46,070 nucleotides of DNA from an uncultured Clostridia bacterium (GTDB taxonomy: Bacteria > Bacillota > Clostridia > Oscillospirales > Acutalibacteraceae), in contig CAMHAH010000024.1 in assembly GCA_946183365.1 (NCBI GenBank), forward strand, positions 1-46,070. Direction: 5' to 3'. The position numbers and the translations under genes are program-made. A model generated the notes under the pieces. That model searched no databases. It was not told where the DNA came from and saw only the letters and a list, made by a program, of their open reading frames with translations. Below are positions 37,568 through 43,839 of the stretch, piece after piece (position 1 is the stretch's first letter; each line of letters begins with the position of its first letter).

Positions 37568-37723
37568 ACAATCATGATGTGCAAGTTGAAGCCGCATATT
37601 GCGATGACTTTCAGATCGCCGCTTGATTATCTTTCCCTTATTGCCCATATCGTTTGGGTAATAGCATTGTTAAGGGAGAAGAGTATCTTGTGGCGATGGT
37701 CTTCGCAATATGCGGCTTTTTTT
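37568..37723 (+). ncRNA. candidate small structured RNA ending in an intrinsic terminator
   Basis: The region folds on itself along its whole length. GCCGCATATTGCGA (37591-37604) pairs perfectly with TCGCAATATGCGGC (37703-37716). Further in, GAC/GTC, then ATCGCC (37615-37620) with GGCGAT (37692-37697), a TTTCCCTTA/TAAGGGAGA stem, and TTGCCCA (37641-37647) with TGGGTAA (37655-37661) close a 7-base loop. Seven T residues follow at 37717-37723. This is a long, nearly continuous hairpin typical of a discrete transcript. Its 5' end is inferred from the weak promoter. It is not a family I recognise. Confidence 0.6.
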
Positions 37724-37906
37724 GTTTGCCGATTTTCTTTGCGTGACTTACAGCCACTCACTTTATTGAAAATAATATCAATGCCGGAGTGCGCAATCAG
37801 GCAAGGATACATATACTGGATTACTGATTATAGAAGCAGTAATACTATGATGTGTGTACCCTTACTTCTGCGTACTCAAATTTAGGAGGTAAGCTACACA
37901 CTGCGT

Positions 37907-37985
37907 CACCAACTATTGCCCTTGTCCTGATTCCGCCCAGGCGGAAAGGGATCAGTCGTGCAATTGAGTTGGTGGCTTTGTTTTA
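37907..37985 (+). promoter_or_regulatory. second long hairpin with T-rich 3' side
   Basis: CACCAACT plus ATTGC (37907-37919) pairs with GCAAT plus AGTTGGTG (37960-37974), with a two-base bulge. An inner stem uses CTGAT/ATCAG and TCCGCC/GGCGGA. TTTGTTTTAT follows the outer stem. It may be a terminator or attenuator in the leader of the sigma-like gene at 38051. An AGGAGG sequence at 37884-37889 upstream is not followed by a usable start. Confidence 0.5.
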
Positions 37986-38050
37986 TAGCCAAATATCCGT
38001 AATTTCCACTTTGAATTCGACCAAAATTCAAAGAACGGAGATTACAGATA

Positions 38051-38500
38051 ATGTCAAATGAAGGCCAAAAATACTATTTAACAGTATTCAATACTTGTAC
38101 CGGAGTTTATGAAACGGTAGAGGTAACAAAAGAGGTTTATATCGGATATAAACGCTCAAAATGGAGGATAGAGAACAATGACCGCTCGTTCTATAAACAT
38201 GAGATTCAGTTCAGTGGTCTTATCGGAGGTGATGATGGCAGCTTTGATAATTTCAAAGAATTCAGGGCGGAAGATGCAAACCTCAAGAAAAGCTTCGAAA
38301 AGGATTCCAGACGTGAACGTGCGAAAGTAATCCTAAGAAAAATGCCTACAGTGATCCGAAGACGGTTTATTCTTCATTACTATTATAAGATGACTTGTGA
38401 AGAGATTGCTTCTATCGAAAACGTCAGCGTCAATGCTATCAAAAAAAGTTTAAAGAAAGCTCAGAAAAGGATCCAAGATATCCTGAGTACGGCAAATTAG
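38051..38500 (+). CDS. sigma-70-like regulator (region 4 type)
   Basis: A 149-residue protein. The C-terminal 60 residues (ILRKMPTVIRRRFILHYYYKMTCEEIASIENVSVNAIKKSLKKAQKRIQ) form a sigma region 4 helix-turn-helix. The N-terminal part (YETVEVTKEVYIGYKRSKWRIENNDRSFYKHE) is typical of the sigma-like proteins carried by clostridial conjugative elements. It lacks a full region 2, so it probably acts as an accessory regulator rather than a complete sigma factor. CGGAG lies about 11 bases before the ATG. The target genes are unknown, but the rest of the accessory module is a likely candidate. Confidence 0.8.
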   Translation: MSNEGQKYYLTVFNTCTGVYETVEVTKEVYIGYKRSKWRIENNDRSFYKHEIQFSGLIGGDDGSFDNFKEFRAEDANLKKSFEKDSRRERAKVILRKMPTVIRRRFILHYYYKMTCEEIASIENVSVNAIKKSLKKAQKRIQDILSTAN

Positions 38501-38654
38501 AATAACGAATAGATATATTTTGAAGATTTTAAAACATTTTTAGAAAAATTTTCAAAAAAGGGGTACCCGTTTTTAATATATCTTACCGTATACAAGTGAA
38601 GATAGGTTTAAATGCCAATCTTAAACTTAATATCATCGTATCCTCAACTTTCTC
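38501..38654 (+). other. AT-rich spacer, no gene seen
   Basis: AT-rich sequence following the sigma-like gene, with a run of A and T residues and GGGGTACCC near 38560. No reading frame has a ribosome site. Confidence 0.4.
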
Positions 38655-38960
38655 TGTGGTGTGTGTAACATGGGAACCACACAAGCTGCTTGAGACTGAG
38701 AGGGGAGGAAGAGATGCTCGCCACTTCTCTTTCAACCCTCTCGTTTACGTTTCAACCTTCGGGGCGCAACTCCGAAGGTGGCGATGACAGCCATAGGGGA
38801 CAATGATACTTCCGTCCAGTCCTAAAGCCGAGCGAGATAAAACCGTCACAGCAAAGGAGGGCGGCTCCGGGAGACCCTCGGGGTGGTGAGATTCCAATGA
38901 GAGCCAAATGCATGGCTCGGTGGGTACGTTCCCTTATCACAGGGGTGTCGAGGACAAATA
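38655..38960 (+). ncRNA. candidate large structured RNA upstream of mazF
   Basis: About 300 bases that are GC-richer than the flanks, have no supported gene and contain several stems. They are TGTGGT/ACCACA (38655-38660 with 38676-38681), GAGAGGG/CCCTCTC (38698-38704 with 38736-38742) enclosing AAGAGA/TCTCTT, and ACCTTCGG/CCGAAGGT (38755-38762 with 38772-38779). GAGCC/GGCTC occurs around 38900-38918. The order suggests a multi-arm RNA. It does not match riboswitch or tmRNA/RNase P consensus elements I know. An open frame on the minus strand here is taken as chance. Confidence 0.5.
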
Positions 38961-38983
38961 TGTGAGAATCAATTGATACGACT

Positions 38984-39052
38984 AATCTGCTGTTTGTATG
39001 TAAAGGAGAACCAACTCAAACAGATTATCCGTAAAGGTGCAGACAGCAGATT
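38984..39052 (+). promoter_or_regulatory. mutually exclusive hairpins in the mazF leader
   Basis: Segment A (AATCTGCTGTTTG, 38984-38996) can pair with B (CAAACAG, 39017-39023; 7 bp) or with C (ACAGCAGATT, 39043-39052; 10 bp). The two pairings share bases and cannot form together. C is followed by TTTT and then the mazF ribosome site at 39064-39068. This geometry is that of an attenuator or translation switch. It is read directly from the sequence; its use is inference. Confidence 0.5.
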
Positions 39053-39075
39053 TTACATAACACGGAGGTAACCAG

Positions 39076-39435
39076 ATGATCATAAATCGAGGAGATTTAT
39101 TTACCGCCAATTTGTCTCCGGTGGTCGGATCGGAACAGGAAGGAATCAGACCTGTTCTGATTATTCAAAACGATATTGGAAATAGGTATAGCCCTACAAC
39201 AATCATTGCACCGTTGACATCAAAATCAAAAAATTACTTACCAACACATGTGCCTGTAGAAGCAGATTGTCTGCCGAAAGATTCAATTATCTTACTGGAA
39301 CAGATCAAAACCATAGATAAAAGAAGGTTGATGGAGTATCTGGGAAAGTTGGATAAGGAAACCTTAAAACTGGTGGATAAAGCTATTCTGAAAAGCCTTG
39401 ATGTTGGCGAAGAACGATTACGATTAACCTCCTAA
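39076..39435 (+). CDS. mazF: MazF/PemK-type endoribonuclease toxin
   Basis: A 119-residue toxin of the MazF family. It has RGDLFTANLSPVVGSEQEGIRPVLIIQND at the N-terminus, with the conserved Arg-Gly-Asp/Glu and RPVLI elements, PLTSKSKNYLPTHVPV in the middle and KTIDKRRL near the end. MazF toxins cut mRNA at short motifs. CGGAGG precedes the ATG by 8 bases. No MazE-like antitoxin gene is adjacent on either side, which is known for some Bacillota MazF copies on mobile elements but is worth noting. Confidence 0.92.
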   Translation: MIINRGDLFTANLSPVVGSEQEGIRPVLIIQNDIGNRYSPTTIIAPLTSKSKNYLPTHVPVEADCLPKDSIILLEQIKTIDKRRLMEYLGKLDKETLKLVDKAILKSLDVGEERLRLTS

Positions 39436-39440
39436 ACTAT

Positions 39441-39490
39441 GAAGCCGCGATCTAATGCGTTGACTCGCCATAATACGCTGACGCGGCTTC
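39441..39490 (+). terminator. hairpin after mazF, terminator-like
   Basis: GAAGCCGCG (39441-39449) pairs perfectly with CGCGGCTTC (39482-39490), with a smaller inner GCGT/ACGC stem. There is no T-run after it, so it may be an RNA-stability or processing hairpin rather than an efficient terminator. Confidence 0.5.
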
Positions 39491-39520
39491 TGTTGGGAGA
39501 GTAAAAGAGAAGGAGTATGC

Positions 39521-40207
39521 ATGTATTTTACTAACAATAAACTACATAAATACGAAAGAGAGATGAAAATTGTTCCGGGCTTCGGAGAACGTGAACCGTG
39601 GGAAGGTAAGCGGAAATGTTCTGATTGCCGGAATAACGATTTTTCTATTCGTGTTTGTGCAAAATGTGATTGCCCTTACCTTGCGAGAAAAATGGAGTCA
39701 TACAGCTCCGTCACCACAGATCAACTGTTGACTGTATTTTTACGCAGTATCAGCTATAGCCAGTTTCACAAGAGACTGAATAATGTTCTCAGACATTTCA
39801 AGGGGAACAAGCTGTATATCAGCGCCGACCATCTTAAGCTGTTTCGCCATGCCTGCATTATGTCGAAGGTCAGCAAGAGAAACTATAATATGATCGCTTC
39901 CATGTATGTCTTGACGATGTACCCTGATATGTGGAGCGAGATGGTGTTAGCTCGTAACGGTTTCTTCTATCAGAGAAATACCAAGAATAAAAAGGAAAAG
40001 GCAATTATTCGGTTCGCGAATGACCTTTTCAACGGAAAACAAAAAATTGATCTTTCCGGAATATCGGATACAAGGCGTTTTGATGATGAGGAGTTTATCT
40101 GCTTCTGTAATGCGCTGCTGATTCTGCGTTTTGGCGCCGCAGCAGTAAAGTACAGAATGGCTGATGAAGTACCTGATCGTGAAATGCTGAGGATTGATCT
40201 CGACTAA
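39521..40207 (+). CDS. unrecognised protein with N-terminal Cys cluster
   Basis: A 228-residue protein that I do not recognise. AAGGAG lies 7 bases before the ATG. An N-terminal cluster KCSDCRNNDFSIRVCAKCDCPYLARK (about residues 32-57) should bind zinc. The remaining 170 residues are helical and basic, with no membrane segment and no known catalytic motif. It heads a run of closely spaced genes (39521-42663) that look like one transcript. The zinc site and charge suggest nucleic-acid contact, but this is inference. Confidence 0.65.
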   Translation: MYFTNNKLHKYEREMKIVPGFGEREPWEGKRKCSDCRNNDFSIRVCAKCDCPYLARKMESYSSVTTDQLLTVFLRSISYSQFHKRLNNVLRHFKGNKLYISADHLKLFRHACIMSKVSKRNYNMIASMYVLTMYPDMWSEMVLARNGFFYQRNTKNKKEKAIIRFANDLFNGKQKIDLSGISDTRRFDDEEFICFCNALLILRFGAAAVKYRMADEVPDREMLRIDLD

Positions 40208-40243
40208 GAATACCGAAAATAACAAGAAAAGGAGGGATTTTTG

Positions 40244-41269
40244 GTGGAAGATAAGCGAAAACTTGAATTATATGAAAAAGCGCTCGATTGGATTACGGAG
40301 AACTCTACCAGTCGAGCTGATTTATATGACACTCTGAGTGAAGCCTTGGGAATGAGTGATGACGAGATTATCAAAGCTCAATTTTCAACGCTCACTGACT
40401 TCATGGACAATGAGTTTGATTTGCAAATCAGCGCGTTTGTCCAAAGCGGAGGTAACTGTCTGGTTATCCCTCTGCCTACAAATCGTTATAATCTCGGAAC
40501 CAAACTCGGCTCTATCGGGCTTGGTGTCAATGATCCTTTATTGATTACCGACGATTCTGATGCACCTGTCCGCGTTAAGCTAATGACGGAGAATAGCACC
40601 GGATGTCATTTCATCAAGCTGTTTGATAAAAATGACAATCTGATGGATGTAAGCAATATGATCCAAAGAGTAATGAACTCAGTAGAAGAGATACGCCCTG
40701 AACTGAGAAGACGTTTGGTTGATGGAAAATATCACAACTCAGAAGAATTACTCGATGATATGGCTGAGTTGACTTCGCAGGTAGGAGAATATAAAAAGAC
40801 TTTTTATTTTCCCTTGACAGGAACGCTCGATGACGGCTTCGGCAGTACAGATACAGTCAGCAATCGATATCTCCGTAATTTCAAATCTGAGATTGCTGAG
40901 TTGATCGAAAAGGAACAGAGCAATGATCTGAATAACATGAAAGATTACTTCGATGAGGATGAGAACGCCCGGCAAAAGATGGTTTCTGCCAAGTGGGGTA
41001 TCGAAGAAATCAATCAAACCCTGTATGGAAAGGTCGATTTCAGACTTCGAGTGCCTTTTACCGCTGAGGAACAAGAAAAAGTTCGTGACTGGATTGAAGG
41101 CCAAAACAGCGATGGCTTCGGCGAGGGATTGGAGCAACGCGAGATTGAAACAGAGGACGGCGATCTGTTCGTTTCCATGTGGAACTTCGGAGATGACTAT
41201 TTCATCTATGATGAAGAAGAGATGGCTGCTCATCTCGCCGGTCAGAGCTTAGGAGGGATTAGTCAGTGA
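40244..41269 (+). CDS. unrecognised acidic protein
   Basis: A 341-residue protein rich in Asp and Glu, with no recognised domain. GTG at 40244 lies 8 bases after AGGAGG; the TTG at 40241 is a less likely alternative. The first 90 residues (ALDWITENSTSRADLYDTLSEALGMSDDEI) look like a helical bundle and the middle is beta-rich (VIPLPTNRYNLGTKLGSIGLG). No signal peptide or membrane segment is present. It overlaps the next gene by 4 bases. Acidic proteins of this kind on mobile elements sometimes mimic DNA, but nothing here proves that. Confidence 0.65.
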   Translation: MEDKRKLELYEKALDWITENSTSRADLYDTLSEALGMSDDEIIKAQFSTLTDFMDNEFDLQISAFVQSGGNCLVIPLPTNRYNLGTKLGSIGLGVNDPLLITDDSDAPVRVKLMTENSTGCHFIKLFDKNDNLMDVSNMIQRVMNSVEEIRPELRRRLVDGKYHNSEELLDDMAELTSQVGEYKKTFYFPLTGTLDDGFGSTDTVSNRYLRNFKSEIAELIEKEQSNDLNNMKDYFDEDENARQKMVSAKWGIEEINQTLYGKVDFRLRVPFTAEEQEKVRDWIEGQNSDGFGEGLEQREIETEDGDLFVSMWNFGDDYFIYDEEEMAAHLAGQSLGGISQ

Positions 41270-42249
41270 ATTATGAGAATCTTTATGGCTGGTTTCCTCA
41301 ACAGACGGTTCCGTTCTATGCGTTAAGGGATAAGAATGAAACTCTTATGGTGATGAAAATCCCTTATGATGAGGATTTCGATTTTATTTACTGTCAGCGA
41401 AATTATGGAACCGATCCTTTGTCCAGAAATACAGCTTTCATTTATAGCGGTATTTATAACCGACTGGACAACAGACTGTATGATATGCAGTATCCTCTTC
41501 GTGGAGTGTTCCCTCAGATGGATTCGAAAATGAGTTTTACTGAGCTCACCGATAAGATCGAGGCTGATGTTCGCCAGTATGTCGCAGATTATGTAGATAT
41601 TGAATCGGACAAGCTTATGGAAGCAGGGTTCAAGGATCCCGTGTCAGGTGCACGATTTGAAGAGTATCAAGAAGTTGACGCAGATAAATCAGCCAGGCGA
41701 ATATTTTTGTCCGGTCAAACATCTGATGATGTTGAATACACATGCGGATTCACGTTGGATAAAGCCAGTACAAAGCTGGTTCTTGATTATCTCAGAACAC
41801 CGAAGGCTGTCGTTGAGGGGCTGGGAAATGAGTATATGAGCAGTTGTTCAGATGATATTGTTTTCGATCTGCTGTCAAACGAACTATTGAAAGAATACCT
41901 TCGAGATTTTGAAGAAGCTGAGGACAGTCCTCTCCTTCGACAAAAAGCAATTATTGATGCTGTCAATAAGAGCGGAGCCCAAACTCTGTCTGTTACAGTT
42001 CAGCGAGATGATATAGCTCTTACTTTTAAGTATCCTGCAAGATATTTCAAAATGACATCTATGCAAAGCTACAGCACATGGGATATCCCATCGAAAGAGC
42101 GTCATGATTTCTACGAGGCGTTTAATAATTCTCATGGTTTTTCGCCTGAGGAAATAACTGACATCTCGTTCAGAGGAAAATCAATTTACTCAGCGGATCC
42201 TTATATACCGATAGACTCTGAGTCCGAAGGATTCAATATATCAATGTAA
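41266..42249 (+). CDS. unrecognised protein
   Basis: A 327-residue protein starting at GTG (41266), with AGGAGGG 8 bases upstream and a 4-base overlap with the gene before. It has no recognised motif. Features are an N-terminal aromatic stretch (YGWFPQQTVPFYALRD), a central acidic region and a C-terminal region with FKYPARYFKMTSMQSYSTWDIP. It is predicted soluble. Coupling to the preceding acidic protein suggests the two work together. Confidence 0.65.
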   Translation: MNYENLYGWFPQQTVPFYALRDKNETLMVMKIPYDEDFDFIYCQRNYGTDPLSRNTAFIYSGIYNRLDNRLYDMQYPLRGVFPQMDSKMSFTELTDKIEADVRQYVADYVDIESDKLMEAGFKDPVSGARFEEYQEVDADKSARRIFLSGQTSDDVEYTCGFTLDKASTKLVLDYLRTPKAVVEGLGNEYMSSCSDDIVFDLLSNELLKEYLRDFEEAEDSPLLRQKAIIDAVNKSGAQTLSVTVQRDDIALTFKYPARYFKMTSMQSYSTWDIPSKERHDFYEAFNNSHGFSPEEITDISFRGKSIYSADPYIPIDSESEGFNISM

Positions 42250-42264
42250 TAGTGAGGGAAGAAT

Positions 42265-42663
42265 ATGAGTTTCTTCGAAAACAATCTTCGCAAGATGTTT
42301 GAAAACAGCGAAGTGATCGATAATCCCTATTTCTGTGGGAACTGTATGATAGGACGGCTGGATGAGGATGTACGAATCAAGGTGAGATTTACAACCCAAG
42401 GCGTGTCTGATAGTTATCCTGCGCTGGCTGTTAAGATCCTTAATCGCACAGAAGGAGAGATCGACTCGCAATGCTTCATCTTCAGCAGTATACTTGGCAC
42501 CAATGGCGGAAACACTAATAGAGGCGTTCACGCATGGACGTATAACGGTGAGACGGATTGGTATAGATATCACCCGACTTTGTCTGATATGGATAAGATC
42601 GCCGGCGCCATTGAATCATATGCTGCTATGTTCCAAGCCGAGGATATGAATATGACTATGTAA
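42265..42663 (+). CDS. unrecognised small protein
   Basis: A 132-residue soluble protein with GAGGGAAG 5-12 bases before its ATG. It contains YFCGNCMIGRLDEDVRIKVRF, beta-rich stretches (YPALAVKILNRTEGEIDSQCFIF) and WTYNGETDWYRYHP. It has two close cysteines but no complete zinc site. It is the last of the four closely spaced genes. I do not recognise a family. Confidence 0.6.
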   Translation: MSFFENNLRKMFENSEVIDNPYFCGNCMIGRLDEDVRIKVRFTTQGVSDSYPALAVKILNRTEGEIDSQCFIFSSILGTNGGNTNRGVHAWTYNGETDWYRYHPTLSDMDKIAGAIESYAAMFQAEDMNMTM

Positions 42664-42735
42664 GAGAGAATATAGTTGACTTTCATGAATCGCCGGAGTA
42701 TTTTAATAGATAAGGATTCGAAAGGAAAGTCATCT

Positions 42736-43281
42736 ATGGAACTTACTAAGATAAGCAAGAAGATGTCCTATATGCTACGCCACAGTACAGATCCATTATA
42801 TATAGATCTAAACGGCGGTTGGGCAGACGTAAACATAATAATAAAGGCGCTGAAGGAAAGATATCCCGAGGTGACAAGAAGCGTTGTGGAGCAGATCGTC
42901 GCTCAAGATGAGAAGGGAAGATATTCTTTCGACGATAGGAAAACTAAGATTCGCGCCAACCAGGGACATTCGATTCCGGGTATGGTCATCGAAATGGAAC
43001 AGCCAGAACCGCCGGAGCATCTTTATCACGGAACAGCTACACGGTTCTTGGATTCAATCGTGCAACATGGGCTGATTCCTATGAGCAGACAGTTCGTTCA
43101 TATTTCGCCGGACTTCGAAACAGCAGTCAAGGTAGGGAAGAGGCACGGAAAGCCTGTCGTCCTTATCATTGACGCCAAGAGGTTTGTCGAGGATGGACAT
43201 GAATTGTATCTGTCAGCAAATAACGTGTGGCAGGCCAAGGCGGTTCCACCAGAGTATTTCACAATAGAATATCTCAATTAA
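42736..43281 (+). CDS. kptA: RNA 2'-phosphotransferase (KptA/Tpt1 family)
   Basis: A 181-residue enzyme, the normal length for bacterial KptA. The N-terminal domain has KISKKMSYMLRHSTDPLYIDLNGGWADV; the C-terminal ADP-ribosyltransferase-like domain has LYHGTATRFLDSIVQHGLIPMSR and FVHIS. KptA removes a 2'-phosphate from RNA using NAD+, forming ADP-ribose 1''-2'' cyclic phosphate. The ATG at 42736 follows GAAAGGAAAG; an upstream ATG at 42676 adds residues not seen in the family. In bacteria its RNA substrate is unknown. A terminator follows. Confidence 0.92.
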   Translation: MELTKISKKMSYMLRHSTDPLYIDLNGGWADVNIIIKALKERYPEVTRSVVEQIVAQDEKGRYSFDDRKTKIRANQGHSIPGMVIEMEQPEPPEHLYHGTATRFLDSIVQHGLIPMSRQFVHISPDFETAVKVGKRHGKPVVLIIDAKRFVEDGHELYLSANNVWQAKAVPPEYFTIEYLN

Positions 43282-43298
43282 CAACTAACAACAATCAA

Positions 43299-43327
43299 CA
43301 GGCATCGGGAAACCGGTGCCTGTTTTC
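43299..43327 (+). terminator. intrinsic terminator after kptA
   Basis: CAGGCATCGG (43299-43308) pairs with CCGGTGCCTG (43313-43322) through a GAAA loop, with one G-T pair, followed by TTTTC. This is a typical rho-independent terminator for the unknown-gene and kptA transcript. Confidence 0.85.
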
Positions 43328-43351
43328 TTACATAAAAACATAGGAGGAATA

Positions 43352-43552
43352 ATGATAGGATTTTTTATTGGGCTATTTGTCGGAGGCTTCTTTGGAGTGG
43401 CAATTATGTGTTGCCTCAACGTAGCGTCCGAAGCGGATGATCAGATGGAAAGAGAACAGGAGAAGATCTGTTGTACAGAATCAGAGTTGGTGGAAGACGA
43501 TCGAATGAATGAAACAGACGAACGGAAGGAGAATGACAGTGAAAAAGAATAG
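43352..43552 (+). CDS. DUF3789-type small membrane protein
   Basis: A 66-residue protein. The first 27 residues (MIGFFIGLFVGGFFGVAIMCC) form one membrane segment and the rest is very acidic. It matches the DUF3789-type proteins carried by Tn916/Tn1549-like conjugative elements. The ATG at 43352 has GGAGG 6 bases upstream. The next gene starts inside its 3' end. Function is unknown. Confidence 0.75.
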   Translation: MIGFFIGLFVGGFFGVAIMCCLNVASEADDQMEREQEKICCTESELVEDDRMNETDERKENDSEKE

Positions 43553-43715
43553 TTATGTACCCTTTATTGCGAGGGAAGAGGTAGACAAGGAACATATTCT
43601 TAAAATCGGCAAGGCAACGGTATTTTTTCTCAAGGATACTGAAGAAGACGGCATGAAGAAAGCCACAGAAACCCTGTTTAAAGACTACGAGCAAAGGATG
43701 CTCAATATCGCTTGA
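43539..43715 (+). CDS. small hypothetical protein
   Basis: A 58-residue basic protein starting at GTG (43539), which is 8 bases after GGAAGGAG; an ATG at 43533 is too close to that site. It overlaps the DUF3789 gene by 14 bases. It contains KKNSYVPFIAREEVDKEH and a helical C-terminus. Such small genes often sit just before the recombinase in clostridial elements. Function is unknown. Confidence 0.6.
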   Translation: MKKNSYVPFIAREEVDKEHILKIGKATVFFLKDTEEDGMKKATETLFKDYEQRMLNIA

Positions 43716-43764
43716 TTTTTATTATGTGTTTACATCATATTTAGCTGGATATTTCTTATATTAA

Positions 43765-43797
43765 TGGTATAATGAGGATAGGGTAATTCCTATCCTC
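43765..43797 (+). promoter_or_regulatory. extended -10 promoter with overlapping perfect hairpin before the recombinase
   Basis: TGGTATAAT at 43765-43773 is an extended -10 element without a good -35. Directly after it, GAGGATAGG (43774-43782) and CCTATCCTC (43789-43797) form a perfect 9-bp inverted repeat that would sit at the transcription start. It could be an operator, an attenuator, or a terminator for the upstream genes. Confidence 0.55.
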
Positions 43798-43839
43798 TTC
43801 CTGACAGTTCGTGATGTGAACAAAGAAAGGATGGTAACT

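Noticed and set aside
37511..38061. Two open frames of 124 and 69 codons
   Set aside because: They run through strong hairpins, lack ribosome sites and have no protein-like composition.
38685..38710. CTGAGAGG-like stretch as a TPP riboswitch
   Set aside because: The second conserved TPP half is missing, and the downstream gene is a toxin, not thiamine related.
38596..38940. Short open frames on both strands in the structured region before mazF
   Set aside because: No ribosome sites, and the sequence is explained better by RNA stems.
38655..38960. Group II intron, RNase P RNA or tmRNA
   Set aside because: The conserved domain V, P4 and tRNA-like elements of these RNAs are not found.
39017..39060. 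Leader of mazF as a T-box
   Set aside because: No T-box sequence, specifier loop or GGTGG-type antiterminator motif is present.
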